This document shows positions 1 to 10,683 of a stretch of 64,000 bases of DNA, in pieces. Each line of letters begins with the position of its first letter. Position 1 is the first letter of the stretch. Below the pieces are notes generated by a model that was not told the DNA's origin, made no database searches, and saw nothing but the letters and a program-made list of their open reading frames with translations. Source of the DNA: Toxorhynchites rutilus septentrionalis (Eukaryota > Arthropoda > Insecta > Diptera > Culicidae). Made by a program: the position numbers and the translations under genes. The stretch spans positions 312,058,560 to 312,122,559 of the forward strand of contig NC_073745.1 of assembly GCF_029784135.1 (NCBI RefSeq), read 5' to 3'.

Positions 1-441
1 GCGATCTGCTCTTGGGGAAAGCGGAGCGCCCCCTTCGTGATGACCGGCACGGTAAACGGGCAGGTTTACCTTAAGGAGTGCCTACAGAAGCGCTTACTAC
101 CACTATTGAAGCAGCACGAGGGCCCGACCATCTTCTGGCCGGATCTCGTTTCGTGCCACTATTCAAAGGACGTGTTGGAGTGGTACGAAGCCAACGGGGT
201 CACCTTCGTGCCAAAGGAAATGAACCCGCCCAACGCGCCGGAGCTTCGCCCAATAGAGAAATATTGGGCGATTATGAAGCAGGCCCTCCGGAAGAACCCA
301 AAAGTTGTCAAATCGGAGGCGGACTTCAAGAGAAAATGGATTTCTGTTCAAAAAAAACTACAACCTGACGTTGTACAGAACCTTATGGACGGGGTAAAGA
401 GGAAGGTGCGAGCATACGGGCTTGGACCAAAAGTTGTTTAA
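1..441 (+). CDS. ITmD37E transposase, C-terminal part
   Basis: The reading frame is open from base 1 to the stop at 441 and encodes the C-terminal catalytic part of a cut-and-paste transposase that would act on TIRs in the nucleus. Counting from the Met at nt 37, the second catalytic Asp is residue 36 (WPDL context) and the Glu is residue 74 (RPIEKYW), with exactly 37 residues between them. That is the DD37E signature. The first Asp lies outside the window. Unlike the copy at 55166-55924, the A run near nt 350 keeps frame and the C-terminus (about 30 residues further) is present. Activity of the whole gene cannot be judged. Confidence 0.8.
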   Translation, partial: AICSWGKRSAPFVMTGTVNGQVYLKECLQKRLLPLLKQHEGPTIFWPDLVSCHYSKDVLEWYEANGVTFVPKEMNPPNAPELRPIEKYWAIMKQALRKNPKVVKSEADFKRKWISVQKKLQPDVVQNLMDGVKRKVRAYGLGPKVV

Positions 442-542
442 TAGTTTTTATTTTACTGTCTAAAATTTTCAAAAAGATCGGTCTACTGGGCGAATTTCTA
501 CAGCGTTTTTTCCGTGATGCAATTTGATGTGACACACCCTTT
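1..542 (+). mobile_element. ITmD37E transposon, 3' half
   Basis: This is the right half of a Tc1/mariner-superfamily DNA transposon cut by the window edge. It ends in a TIR reading CACACCCTT followed by TA (543-544), the expected TA target duplication. The same terminus closes the element ending at 56125 and opens the ones starting at 54133 and 54836. The D-to-E spacing of 37 residues in its transposase places it in the D37E group known from mosquitoes. Confidence 0.85.
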
Positions 543-608
543 AATCATCTGGTAATCGATTAAAAGTTAGCTCGAATGAGGGGCGCATTGACACAAATAG
601 AAGGTGTA

Positions 609-1395
609 TTTTTAATCCTTTTTTTTATTTAAATCGTTTATTTTTACAGGCTCAGTTACATAGGTTTAAAGGAGCCGAACTCCTTACTGTATTGTTACTA
701 GTATATAAACATTTTTCCTTAATTCTAATGTTAATAATATAGGAAACCGATTACTCGCGGTCGACTCGAGTTTAGAAGGGTGACATATTTTCTTCAGGAA
801 AAGGAGGGGATATGAGGATATATTGACAATGATCACACTCACACTCTCAATCACACTCATCACACTCAATTCTTAAACCTTATATCTATATCTATATATC
901 TAATATGTATTTACATTTCATCTTATTCTTAAGAAGGGATCCGATCTCTCACAAAGGAAAAGGAAAAGGAAAAACTAAGGGTGTAAGGACAATCACACAC
1001 GAAGATCGATAGCTTTAAGGAATACATATATTTGGGACATGTAATCAAGGTCTAACCGAGCCAACACGTCTCTCACCGGCATCATGGGCTGCCTTCCTCG
1101 GGCCCGAAGGGTGACTACTAAATTCGATCTGGCGACAAGATACAGCTCGCACGACCAAACAACGTGCTCGATGTCGTGGTAACCTTGGCCACAAACACAA
1201 AGATTGTTGTCGGCAAGATTAATACGAAAGAGTAGCGCATCTAACGAACAGTGATTGGACATGAGTCGGGAGAAGGTGCGAATAAAGTCCCGACTCAAGT
1301 CCAGACTTTTGAACCATGGTTTGAGGCTAACCTTAGGGATAATCGAGTGGAGCCACCGGCCCAATTCATCTTTGAGCGTTTTTTTTTAATCCTTT
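609..1395 (-). mobile_element. 5'-truncated I-clade LINE (second subfamily) with TSD
   Basis: This is a 5'-truncated non-LTR retrotransposon on the minus strand. Direct repeats TTTTTAATCCTTT at 609-621 and 1383-1395 are its target-site duplication. The body 622-1382 holds the end of ORF2 (to 993) and about 370 bp of 3' UTR ending in an A-rich tail on the minus strand. The 3' tail (about 625-720) recurs at 35148-35257. It contains a GGCTC...GAGCC arrangement also seen in other LINE and SINE tails of this window. Confidence 0.8.
993..1378 (-). pseudogene. I-clade ORF2 C-terminus (post-RNase H, zinc knuckle)
   Basis: About 128 codons are open from the truncation point near 1378 to a stop at 993. 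The protein ends with a CxCG...H...C knuckle (CVCGQGYHDIEHVVWSC), the C-terminal nucleic-acid-binding motif found downstream of RNase H in the I-clade copy at 32298-34942. The neighbouring residues GRWLHSIIPKV also match that copy, although the two clearly belong to different subfamilies. Reverse transcriptase and RNase H are missing through 5' truncation, so it cannot be functional. Confidence 0.75.
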
Positions 1396-3659
1396 GAAAC
1401 ATGTGATTCCGTAAAAATATACTATAAAACTACTGTAAATCATGAAAATGACAATTTTATTTATATGTTTTTAAACATTCGAATACCTGATTCGACAAAG
1501 GTGTGCTGAATTAGAGCATTCAAAAAAGTGAACAAACCATGATCGTATTTTCGACTAGACAAACCAAAATCATTTACCTTAATTTTGATTCGATTCCACT
1601 TTCTATGCGCCTTAGAATATTCCAAATTATGCTATATAATGTTTGTTGGGAAACGGCTCAGGAACGACAAAAAATTACGCTGTTCAGGGGTGAAGACCGC
1701 TCGAATCGTTCAATTGTTCCGAAAACATTTGTAATTTTGTGCAATTTGTAATTATCTTGAAAAACGCGACCTGTATTCGGCTTTCCAGTCGGTAAATAGT
1801 AGAAAAACTGGATGTTCCAGCAACAGCCAGACACTATGCTCGCATGTTTAACGATTCACAAAGCATCACAAGTAGAAAAATTTGCCAGGGAAGTCAAAGT
1901 TGACCAACACGCATAAACAGAACCGCCACTAGTTTGCTACAAAGTGTATGGCTTTGAAAACGAAATGGTATAATGTGGTATTTCCTAACGAAAAAATGCA
2001 ACTGGAATGATCTGAATCAGAAAGACATCTTGGGGTCAACGCGAAAGTTTGGAAGTGGGAGTCCGATAGTCTGAGTAGCTATTTATTTTTGTTCCAACCC
2101 GAATCAACTCAGGAATGTATCTGAAGCTATTGTAAGACGTATTAATTTCGTTGTTCGAGGCGTTTTTTGACGCCGATGATTTAATTTAATGATTTCAGAG
2201 GTGTTTACGTCTTGTGTGCGTTATCATCGTCATTTTTCAAATAGGGTACTTAGGAATAATGCTCTCGCCACCAACACACAACACAAATAACAACAAAGGG
2301 ATATTTAAACCCACTCGAATCTCACCTCTCGGAAATTGATTGGCATGCGTGTGTGCGCACAGGCCGTGATTTTGCAAGACTTCACCGCCACCCTCGGATT
2401 TTCTAGCTACGGAACAACCTTTCTCCATTTAATCCTGTGAGCGAGGTGAGTGATAAAAGAACAGCCCTGAATTGCTTGAAATATCGATTAAATCCATTCC
2501 TTTGAAGCGTTGCGGAAAATCGCAAAATGTTTCCATTCCTTAAAATGTCAAAAACCGTGCTTGGTTTGGGTGGTTTAATAATAACATTTTCCTGCGTGTC
2601 TCGGTGCACCGATAAAACAACTTTACGACGCTTTCCCACCCTCCGATTAAGTACTCAAAGTCAAACATTATAAGCCTGTTTGCAGCACACGGGTGGAAAA
2701 AAATCCCATTCAGAAGAAAGCGAGTGTGTGGAACATGAATCCATAACGACGGGGATCATCATGACTCTGTGCTTGCAACGGGTTAGGGCCCGAAACGAAC
2801 GCGAAAAAAAAGACCCAAACAAAAACCCTCACTCCCACATAATATGTATAAAATTGAAAACGTGCAAAATAGCACCTCACCTTTTTTTTCAAGCGTTCCA
2901 TAAAATGGCAAAATATAGGTTAACAGGAGCGTGGATTGAGCCACGTCTCAACAAAACATGGAACGCCGAGGAAAATCGGTCTGTGTATGTGAAACGACTA
3001 AATTGAGAGCTCATCTGTGTTTTGTTTGTGTTTCCGCTAAACCATTTCCAGCTTTCCGTTGCTCCTCTATACCTGCGATAATTAGAGTCAGATTTATGCA
3101 CTCTCTAGCAACCATGCCCGGGGCGATGCAAATTGCAGCAGTAGCAGCAGCAGCAGGTGTGTGCATTTCCGCGGAAAGTGCCATCGCCAGCGACTGCAAG
3201 AACACTCGGGAGCAACGGTCGTCCGGGCTCACATTCGGTGCGTTCATCTTGAAGATACTTATCAAACCTTCCAAGACCGCCGCCACCGCTTCCTTCGGTA
3301 CCGTCGACGTCGTCGGCCGGATGGAAATTTCACTGCATTCGAGCCCGCGCGGATTCGGGGAATTCGGTTGGTACTTTTCCGACCCGAGAGAAACTTCGCA
3401 TCCTTGCGCACCGGGAGTAAATTCGAGACGGTGAAGGCGCCATCGGCGAAAGTCGTCCTTGCTCAAGTTCGGGCCGACATGCCGGCGATTATATAACTTT
3501 GAGCTCGCTCGTCGTTTGCATTACGATGAAACTGAAAGTACACTTCCAAATTGGACGAACATGAGACAGAATCTTGTCTTCTTATTTTATTTCCGAGAAT
3601 AATATTTTTCCACACTCTCACAGTAGAAATTATTTCTGATATTTTGGCCAATGTATAGT
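1396..3659. other. No recognised gene
   Basis: About 2.3 kb with only short chance frames. 3100-3480 is more GC-rich and has overlapping open frames on both strands (for instance 3011-3466 minus, 151 codons), plus a short GCA-rich run near 3135-3155. I recognise no domain in these frames. It may be unique non-coding DNA or an eroded element. Confidence 0.4.
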
Positions 3660-4403
3660 GACGGATTTCATGCCAACTCGTCTTAGGAGTTGGCAGCACC
3701 ATCTCTGATAGCAGTGAAACGTTGTGGGTGTAAATACACTGGTCATTTCTGCAACTTAGCTTGAAAACTTGAAATCTTTGAAAAAGAATACACTACTTTT
3801 TAAAAAGGGTCATTTTTTTCTTTATTTTTACAAAAGTTCATGACTCAAAAACTCTAATATCTTAAAAATTCTGGTCAAAAGATGAGATGTAGGAAATTGT
3901 TTGAATTAAAAAAAATTAAAGAAAAAATGAACTCAGAAATTAAAAATCATTTTTTTCATAAACCTTTTTTTTAATTTTCAAAAAAAAAAACCAAATGTGA
4001 ATAGTACTTATAATTTCCAACAAGTCACCCATACCTCGGAAGATGAGAACTTTTACAGGATTACGAGTTAAACATTAATGGTAAATTTAAAAAAAACCAT
4101 GAAAAAGTTGTTGTTAGGAAAACTTTTTCCCTGTAAAAGTGACTATCTTCCGATGGATGACTTGTTAGAAACTGTTAGGGCTACTCACATCTATTTTCTC
4201 AGAATTTAAAAAAAAACATATTTTGAAGAAAAATGAATTAAATTCCCATAAATTTTCAAAGTATTTTTTTTCGATGAAATAAAAACAAATATTTTGATAT
4301 TTTTTTGTGAAAGCATAAAAATGTTTCTGCATTTCATTTTCTAACCAACAATGTCTCTGAGATGGTGCTGCCAGTGGCTTGTCGAGTTGGGATGAAATTC
4401 GTC
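3660..4403. mobile_element. AT-rich foldback element
   Basis: About 744 bp that can fold on itself. The outer ends GACGGATTTCATGCCAACTC (3660) and the complement of the sequence ending at 4403 pair imperfectly over about 45 bp. Inner arms near 4010-4065 (CCAACAAGTCACCCATACCT) and 4130-4185 also pair. There is no coding capacity. A second copy begins at 63266, and partial copies lie at 44628-44940 and 46500-46830. Confidence 0.65.
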
Positions 4404-4681
4404 AAGTACCGTTTTGTCTCAAATTCCGAACAGTGTCGTATTCCAAACATTTTTATGATAAAGCTATTTTTGACGAACTTTGTGGAACATCGAATTTTTA
4501 TGAATTTTTGAAACTTTTTAGCCACAAATTATGAATCCTGATGTGATTTAATTAATTTAAAAAAAATATTTCTAATTAATTGTCTTTTATATAGTAAATA
4601 GGCTCTTTTAATATGTTTGTCGTGTCATGTTCTTGTAATTTTCTGAATTTGCTCATAATTTTCAACAACTTTTCCAAATAT

Positions 4682-5898
4682 TATGCTGTCAAAAAAGTCC
4701 TGCGGTATTTTTTTTGAATTTTCATTTGTTCATAAAATTAGTTACAATCATCTGTTTTAAGTCAAATATGCGCCGTTTTGTTCGATGACTTGTTCCCAAC
4801 GAGATGCCAACTTCATAATACCCCTGTTATAGAAGCTCGCTTCCTTATTGGCAAAAAACTCGGATAGCCAATTTTCACAGGCCTCTTTTGTGGCTAACTT
4901 CTGACTACCTAGCTCGTTCGCCATGGACAAAAACAGGTGGTAGTCACTTGGTGCAAGGTCCGGACTATACGGCGGATGCAAAAGAACCTCCCATCCGAGC
5001 TCCCGGAGCTTCTGGCGCGTCACCAAAGAAGTGTGTGGCCTGGCGTTGTCCAGACGGAAGACAATGCGGCCTCTGTTTATCAAAGATGGCCTCTTCTTCA
5101 TGAGTGCTACCTTCAAGCGGTCCAGTTGTTGGCAGTACAGGTTCGAATTGAGCGTTTGGCCACAGGGAAGCAGCTCATAATAGATTATTCCTTGACAATC
5201 CCACCAAACACACAGCAGAACCTTCCTGGCCGTTAATGAGGGCTTGGCCACCGTCTGAGCCGCTTCAGCGGGCTTCGACCATGACCGTTTGCGCTTCACG
5301 TTGTCGTAAGTGACCCACTTTTCATCGCCAGTCACCATCCGCTTCAGAAACGGGTCGATTTTGTTGCGATTCAGCAGCGATTCACATGCGTCGATACGGT
5401 CAAAGATGTTTTTTTTGCGTCAACGTGTGTGGCACCCATACATCGAGCTTCTTTGTGAATCCAAGCTTCTTCAAATGGTTAATAACGGTTTGATGACTTA
5501 TCCCCAGCTCTTGGCCGATGCTACGGCTGCTACTATGCCGGTCTTTCTCGGCTAATTCAGCGATTTTGTCGCAATTTTCGACGACAGGTCTTCCGGAGCG
5601 TGGCGCATCTTCGACGACCTCCACACCAGAACGAAAACGTTGAAACCATCGTTGTGCGGTGGAAATGGAAACTGTATCGGGTCCATAAACTGCACAAATT
5701 TTATTGGCAGCTTGAGATGCATTTTTGCCTTTGTCATAGTAGTACTGTAAAATATGTTGGATTTTCTCTTTATTTTGCTCCATATTTGCGACACTATAAC
5801 TCACGAACGACTTAACCAAACAAAACACTGTCAAGGACTATATTATAGCGCGCAAAAATATATTACCAACAAGCTATAGTATGACTCGATACAATAAA
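4682..5898 (-). mobile_element. mariner element, cecropia-like, 5' TIR lost
   Basis: This is the minus-strand copy of the element at 59013-60296. The 3' TIR (GCTGTCAAAAAAGTCCTGCG at about 4685) is present. Homology stops near 5898, so about 60 bp including the 5' TIR is missing. It lies inside the 4407-7415 element. Confidence 0.85.
4757..5834 (-). pseudogene. mariner transposase, one frameshift
   Basis: This is a DD34D cut-and-paste transposase in two frames. 5834-5400 gives the leader and N-terminal half, starting at MEQNKEK near 5783, with helix-turn-helix regions around SISTAQRWFQRF and ISHQTVINHLKKLGF. 5338-4757 gives the catalytic half, with Asp in VTGDEKW, Asp in LDNARPH and Asp in PSDYHLF. 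The last two are separated by 34 residues, as in mariner. The break is an A run at about 5408-5415 that is one base longer than the frame allows. All three catalytic Asp residues remain. The sequence resembles the cecropia subfamily (the group containing Hsmar1). Confidence 0.85.
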
Positions 5899-6720
5899 TA
5901 AAAAAAAATATATATATACTTTAGATATTGCAAATTCAAGTTTTTTCTGTAAATAAAAAAAAGAATACTAATTTTTTTCCTCTGTGTACATTATTTTCAA
6001 ATTTTAACATCAGTACTCTATAACTCTTTCTAAGACTCTATTTCGGTGCGACTCATAGTTTTTGAGATATTAATTAGAATTAATTATTCTTACTAAAATC
6101 GAAGGTTAAACTAGAGCAAAAAAAAATTCCAAATGCTGTGGAAAACTCATATTTCCTCCAACCCAAACGGAATACAAACTAACAATTGAATCAAAAATAC
6201 ATGTTTATAAAATTTGCATTTTTAGGACGATTTCATTTGGGATTGCTCTATATGATTCGATTATATACAATTTTGGACTCTATTATATACAGTTTGAAAA
6301 AAAAAAGTTTTACATTTCAAATATGCCTTTTTTCAAGAAAAAATGTGATATTTCAAAATTAAGGTTTGAATTAATTAAAAATAATTAATTTAAAAATGAT
6401 TTTTGAGGTTTCTAATTGATGGCTCAGAATGATATTACAACGGAATTAGAAAGTATAGGAATTAGATGTCGAAGAACAAATCAAAGAGCGTTTAGCTTCA
6501 ACTCAATTTATAGAAACAATCAAGTTAATCATGACCTTTTTTGATAAAATTATTGAAATTACTTAAAAGCCACTAACTTTTAAGTCTTCTACTCTGAAAA
6601 AACTACTTAATTCTATCAATTTAGGTGTTTCATATAAAATATAAAAAATATAAAATTTAATTTTTTCTCATTCTGTAATCAAAAGCAACAAAAGTGTCTT
6701 ACGTACTTTTGCGTACTTTT
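5899..6720. repeat. AT-rich dispersed repeat, copy also at 22820-23163
   Basis: Bases about 5925-6245 match 22820-23163 in the same orientation. Shared segments include CTCATATTTCCTCCAACCCA and ACTCTATAACTCTTTCTAAG. Bases 6243-6360 resemble the reverse complement of the pogo-like end at 27250-27340 (TATATACAATTTTGGACTC). There is no coding sequence. Confidence 0.6.
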
Positions 6721-6994
6721 GATTGTATTTGTTTTTTATAGTTTACATGATTTCAGGACCAAGGGCGCTATATTTTGGACATTTTTCCTTGAAACTTCTT
6801 CTTTCTTGAAAAAAAAATCACTTTCTCGGACCACCGGTTAACTTTTGAAAATCATATCCCAAAAACGATAAAAATCACATTTCTGATTTTTGGATATCTT
6901 ATGTAAAAAAAAATCTCAGCTTTCAAGAAAAAATATAAAATACATAGCGCCCTTGGTCCCGGATCCATGTAAACTTTAAAAAACAAATACAGTC
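6721..6994. mobile_element. MITE, 274 bp
   Basis: The two ends are imperfect inverted repeats over about 50 bp. The left end reads GATTGTATTTGTTTTTTATA and later GACCAAGGGCGCTAT. The right end contains ATAGCGCCCTTGGTC and ends in AAACAAATACAGTC. There is no open frame. It sits inside the 4407-7415 element. Confidence 0.7.
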
Positions 6995-7636
6995 AATAAT
7001 TACGAAACCAAAATCCAATTGTTTTGCGACTATAATATTTTTCAAAAAAATAAATAGACTAGCTAATTGGCTTTAAATTGACATATCAATCTAAATAGGT
7101 TCAGTAGTTCAAAAGTTTTTAATTTTTTTTAATTGCAGCTTTTGATGTTCGAAATTTGAGACAAAAGTGTTCGGAATATGAGTCAGTGACAAAAATGGTG
7201 TTCGGAATTTGAGACAAATATAATTGAATTTATTTTTAGTTTTTTTTATCATGAATATGTGTTTATAAATCAATTTCTTTGTAGTCTGTTGAAAAACAAG
7301 GGTTTATTGTGTTCTAAAATCAAATTAATTTCGCGAAACAGCACCATTTTGAGTAACGAGACGCTGTTCAATGGCCAACAAAGCTTAAGTGTTCGGAATT
7401 TGAGACAAAACGGTATCTCATTCCGTAGCTCAAATTATTCATTTTTTTTTGCTCAGTGTGAGAATATTTTTTGTTATATTTTTGGGCTTTTCAAAGACAT
7501 AATTATTCTGATGAAAATTTTTATTTCCTCTTTAGATGTAGCCGATCACGTTGGCTACCATTACAAATCTATACGAGGGGCTTTTGCGGCGAACAGTCTC
7601 CCGCCGTGTCGCCTTAACTTCCGGTTCAGCGTTACC

Positions 7637-7852
7637 CTATTTTTCCAGGTCCAGAAAAGCCAGTCTTGTAACAGGTCTTTTTAAAATCCCTACGGATGTC
7701 TTCACCTCTGCACTACGTGCTACTCCGTTTTTTCCCGAAACTGTGTGGATCACTCGTCCACGTAACCACCGGTTCCGGATATTCTCGTCCACCACAAGCA
7801 CCAGGTCTCCCACTTCGATCTGTCTTACGTCTTGATACCACTTCGTCCGTCT
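7637..7852 (-). pseudogene. BEL/Pao polyprotein C-terminal fragment
   Basis: Read on the minus strand, 72 codons are open from the truncation at about 7852 to a TAG at 7637-7639. The peptide runs from KWYQDVRQIEVGDLVLVVDE through NRWLRGRVI and SVGILKRPVTRLAFLDLEK. This is the typical end of the integrase region in BEL/Pao LTR retrotransposons, with its GDLV...W.RG.V...RP..KLA.L pattern. No LTR or other pol domain is next to it. The 5' side stops abruptly at an AATAATAATCTAG repeat. Confidence 0.75.
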
Positions 7853-7888
7853 AATAATAATCTAGTAATAGTCTAATAATAGTCTAGT

Positions 7889-8337
7889 AATCTTCGATAT
7901 AACGTACATTTCACTTTCAAAATTGTCCGTTGTATCGAATTGTACGCTATATCGAAGCACAATGAAGTACTCACAAACGTAGTCTATAATACATTATTGT
8001 GTTGCTGTTTTAGTACAGTTGATGAATAACTTCAATCAGAAGACGAAGCCAGCCTTTCGCATGATGTTTCCCTTCGTACTGTTTATTAAAGCTTGATTTA
8101 TTTAGAATCCGGAATCACAAAACCAGCTGTATTTCGGGATTGGTTGAAGATACAAAACTTGTTTTAGCAACATAATACAGATAATTCATTGTTCTATCAG
8201 AAAAAAAATATTGAAAAAATTTTTCCTTTACACTTTGGAAATGTGTACGTTATATCGAGGTAAAATGTACGTTATATCGAGTGACGTTATAACGAGGGTA
8301 CGTTATAACGAGGGTACGTTATATCGGAGTTTCCCTG
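7889..8337. mobile_element. pogo-like MITE with ACGTTATATCGA subterminal repeats
   Basis: The right end ends in CCCTG at 8337 followed by TA. It carries repeated TACGTTATATCGAGG/TACGTTATAACGAGG units (8245-8330). The left end starts near ATCTTCGATATAACGTACAT. There is no transposase. CAG-type termini, a TA target and repeated CGATATAACG fit pogo/Tigger-type elements. Related ends lie at 44379-44600 and 53744-53831. Confidence 0.65.
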
Positions 8338-8589
8338 TATTCGGTATTTTCTAATACCTTTGAGCCATAATTGTCGGCCAAGTCGAGCTTCATTTACAGC
8401 AAAGCTTTCCGCTTCATTTGAAACTAAACAAAACCTATAATGTCCAACTTGCATTAAAAAAGTGTTAAAAACAACGAAATATCCCCCTACTTCACCACAA
8501 TGCTCCCGATAATGTAAATTCAACGTGATATCTTCTTTTTTTCCTGATATTTTGAGAACAAATTCCGAGTAAAAAGGAAACAGAGGAAT

Positions 8590-9013
8590 TTTGAATTTCC
8601 GATTTCTGTTAATGAGAACACCTTCTACATGTTATTCTTATATATATCTATGCCACCCTATGGAAAAGGGAAACAAAAACCGAAAATCATACCTGATTCC
8701 GCGTGTGGATGTAATTTTAGCTGCTTCGATAATAAGCATTTTGAATGGTTTAATATCAAAAATCAATTAGCTAATTGTTATATTTCGGATTGTGAGTCAA
8801 CAGAGAAGCGATATTAGGTATGTACGGAAAAGTAAATTCATTTTTGAGTGGAAAATTTCAATTATCGAAACAGATATACTGGTGGGGTAAAACAGACAGT
8901 TGCCAGTGGGAGTGAGATGAACTTTGAAAAGTCTGTTTAATCTATTCCTAAGGAATGTCCTGCGTCTATAAATGGAAATCAAATCGCCAAATATGGACTG
9001 TTTAGAAGCTGAC
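8590..9013. repeat. Inverted repeat arm A (partner 14757-15177)
   Basis: About 420 bp match the reverse complement of 14757-15177 with few differences by eye. A frame of about 60 codons is open in one orientation (8797-8982 minus) and is shared by the partner, but I recognise no product. It contains the motif GGTGGGGTAAAACAGACAG at 8882. Confidence 0.75.
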
Positions 9014-10177
9014 TGGAACTAGAAGCAAAATAGTTGAGAGTCTGACCGTTTATACTACTGAAAAGCACGGAAACTGGTGAAACTGGAAATGAAGCTAAAC
9101 GGCGCTGGATGCCTTCTTCTCTAACCCTAAATTATCTATTCAGTTGCACCAGTTGCGAGATACTAACGAGCGTTTTCATGCCCTCGCATCTGCTGCAGAT
9201 CAGTTTATCTTCGCTTCGAGTGCGGTTTTTTCATCCAACATCTATTTTTTTTTTGCTTGCAGCGAATAAAAGAAGCAGTTTATACATAACAAAAACACGC
9301 GCTCGTACAGATGATAATCGAAAGTTGGAAATACAACTCTGGTCGCTAGGATCCCGTTCCGGTCCAATGGTGGCCGCAATTGGGCGCCTTCAGGCGCCCA
9401 ACTCTCGCTGTCATTCGTTTTTTATCATAATTTATAGCTTGCAAAAGTGCAGTTTCGCTGGTGGTGGAGGTTTCGAGTGACGCTCCGCTACATGAATAGC
9501 TGCTGGGACCCGCCGAGTGCAGATTTCAAATGCAGAGTGGCGGACATCCCGCAAATAAAAATGCAATCGAAGCCACAATTGGGAAAAGGGAACAACACAC
9601 CGTTCTTCGCCGCTTGGGGATAGGTTTCGAATCCGGGAAACAGTTGTCACACATTTGTTTTTGCTTTGTTTTTTATTCGTTTCTGCAAAAACTGTGAAGG
9701 CTGAGAATGTTTTTGGAGCAATATTCATTTTTATTCTTCCCGAAGCCATCGTTAGTTATTGTGTGGTGTTCCTACTCTCATTGGGTTCGAATTGCTTTGT
9801 GTTTTTTCTCCTGTGATTCGATGTAAGCGAAATATTGTTTGCAGAAACTTGTGCCCATCTGCAATCACTCCCAACAGACAGAAGCATTTGCCGCTCCAAG
9901 GGTTAATGTTTTTTTTTTGTTCGCGTAGCACTTGATTGGACAGAAATTTGTTTGGGTGAAATTTACGTGTTTCGCGTTGGAAAAAGGAGACAGTTTTGCG
10001 ATATAGTTTGGAGCCATAGGAAAACTCAGATGGTGTTCGACAGTGAACGTGTTTCTTTGGTTTTGTCTTCAGATCGATATTGGATCAAGATTTCGGCCAT
10101 TTGTGGTGCAACATTTATTGGTAACAACAGTTACAACTTTTCAGAAACAGTCTGTCTCATTAAAATGCAGAAATTTA
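9014..10177. other. No recognised gene
   Basis: Overlapping short frames on both strands with no recognisable domain. A perfect 9 bp stem with a 4-base loop lies at 9380-9401 (TTGGGCGCC, loop TTCA). The rest looks like unique DNA. Confidence 0.4.
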
Positions 10178-10683
10178 TATATAGGAGAGGTGGGGGTAAA
10201 ACGGACATGTTAAGGAGAACTTCAATTATAACTTTGGAAACTCATGTTTCCCAAAACTTTGATGCAGTTTTTTGCATTTCAATATACTGGTTTTTCTAGC
10301 TAATTAGCCAAATATTTAACAAAAAGTGTTTTTCCATGTTTTTTACTAAAATTAAAACAGACCGAAAAGTACAACTTTTTTTTCAATGCGGATATAATGG
10401 ACATGTAGTGGGGGTAATATGGACAGGTTTGTAATACATGAAGCGTAGAGGTTTATCGATCGCGAGAGGAATAATTATATTCAACCAAGGGATTAACTCA
10501 TCACGAATGTCCATTAAATGATGAATCAATCGAATTAACTCACCTAGAAGTGATATCGTGCTTTTCAGTAGTATAATTTGTATTTCTTTGTATTTGCCAA
10601 CAGATGATTTCCATCCCAATGACATTAGTACTTAAACTAACTTAAACTAACAACACAAATTTTAAAACTGACAACACCGTAAG

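Larger units (their letters stand above)
4407..7415. mobile_element. 3 kb DNA element with perfect 25 bp TIR, nest host
   Basis: Bases 4407-4431 (TACCGTTTTGTCTC...) are an exact reverse complement of 7391-7415. Motif GTTCGGAATTTGAGACAAAA and close variants recur just inside the right end (about 7146-7220 and 7391). The interior is AT-rich and non-coding apart from a mariner (4682-5898) and a MITE (6721-6994). A second, left-truncated copy ends at 28864 with the same terminal motif. The superfamily is not identified and no own transposase is seen. Confidence 0.7.

Noticed and set aside
3011..3466. 151-codon minus-strand gene
   Set aside because: Overlapped by equally long plus-strand frames; no recognisable domain. 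Probably composition-driven.
7551..7835. 94-codon plus-strand gene
   Set aside because: It is the antisense of the BEL/Pao integrase end on the minus strand, which explains its openness.
9380..9401. Rho-independent-type terminator
   Set aside because: The stem is perfect but there is no T run after it and the DNA is eukaryotic; treated as an incidental hairpin.
9109..9749. Two opposed frames of 105-123 codons
   Set aside because: No motif, low-complexity regions and no supporting context.
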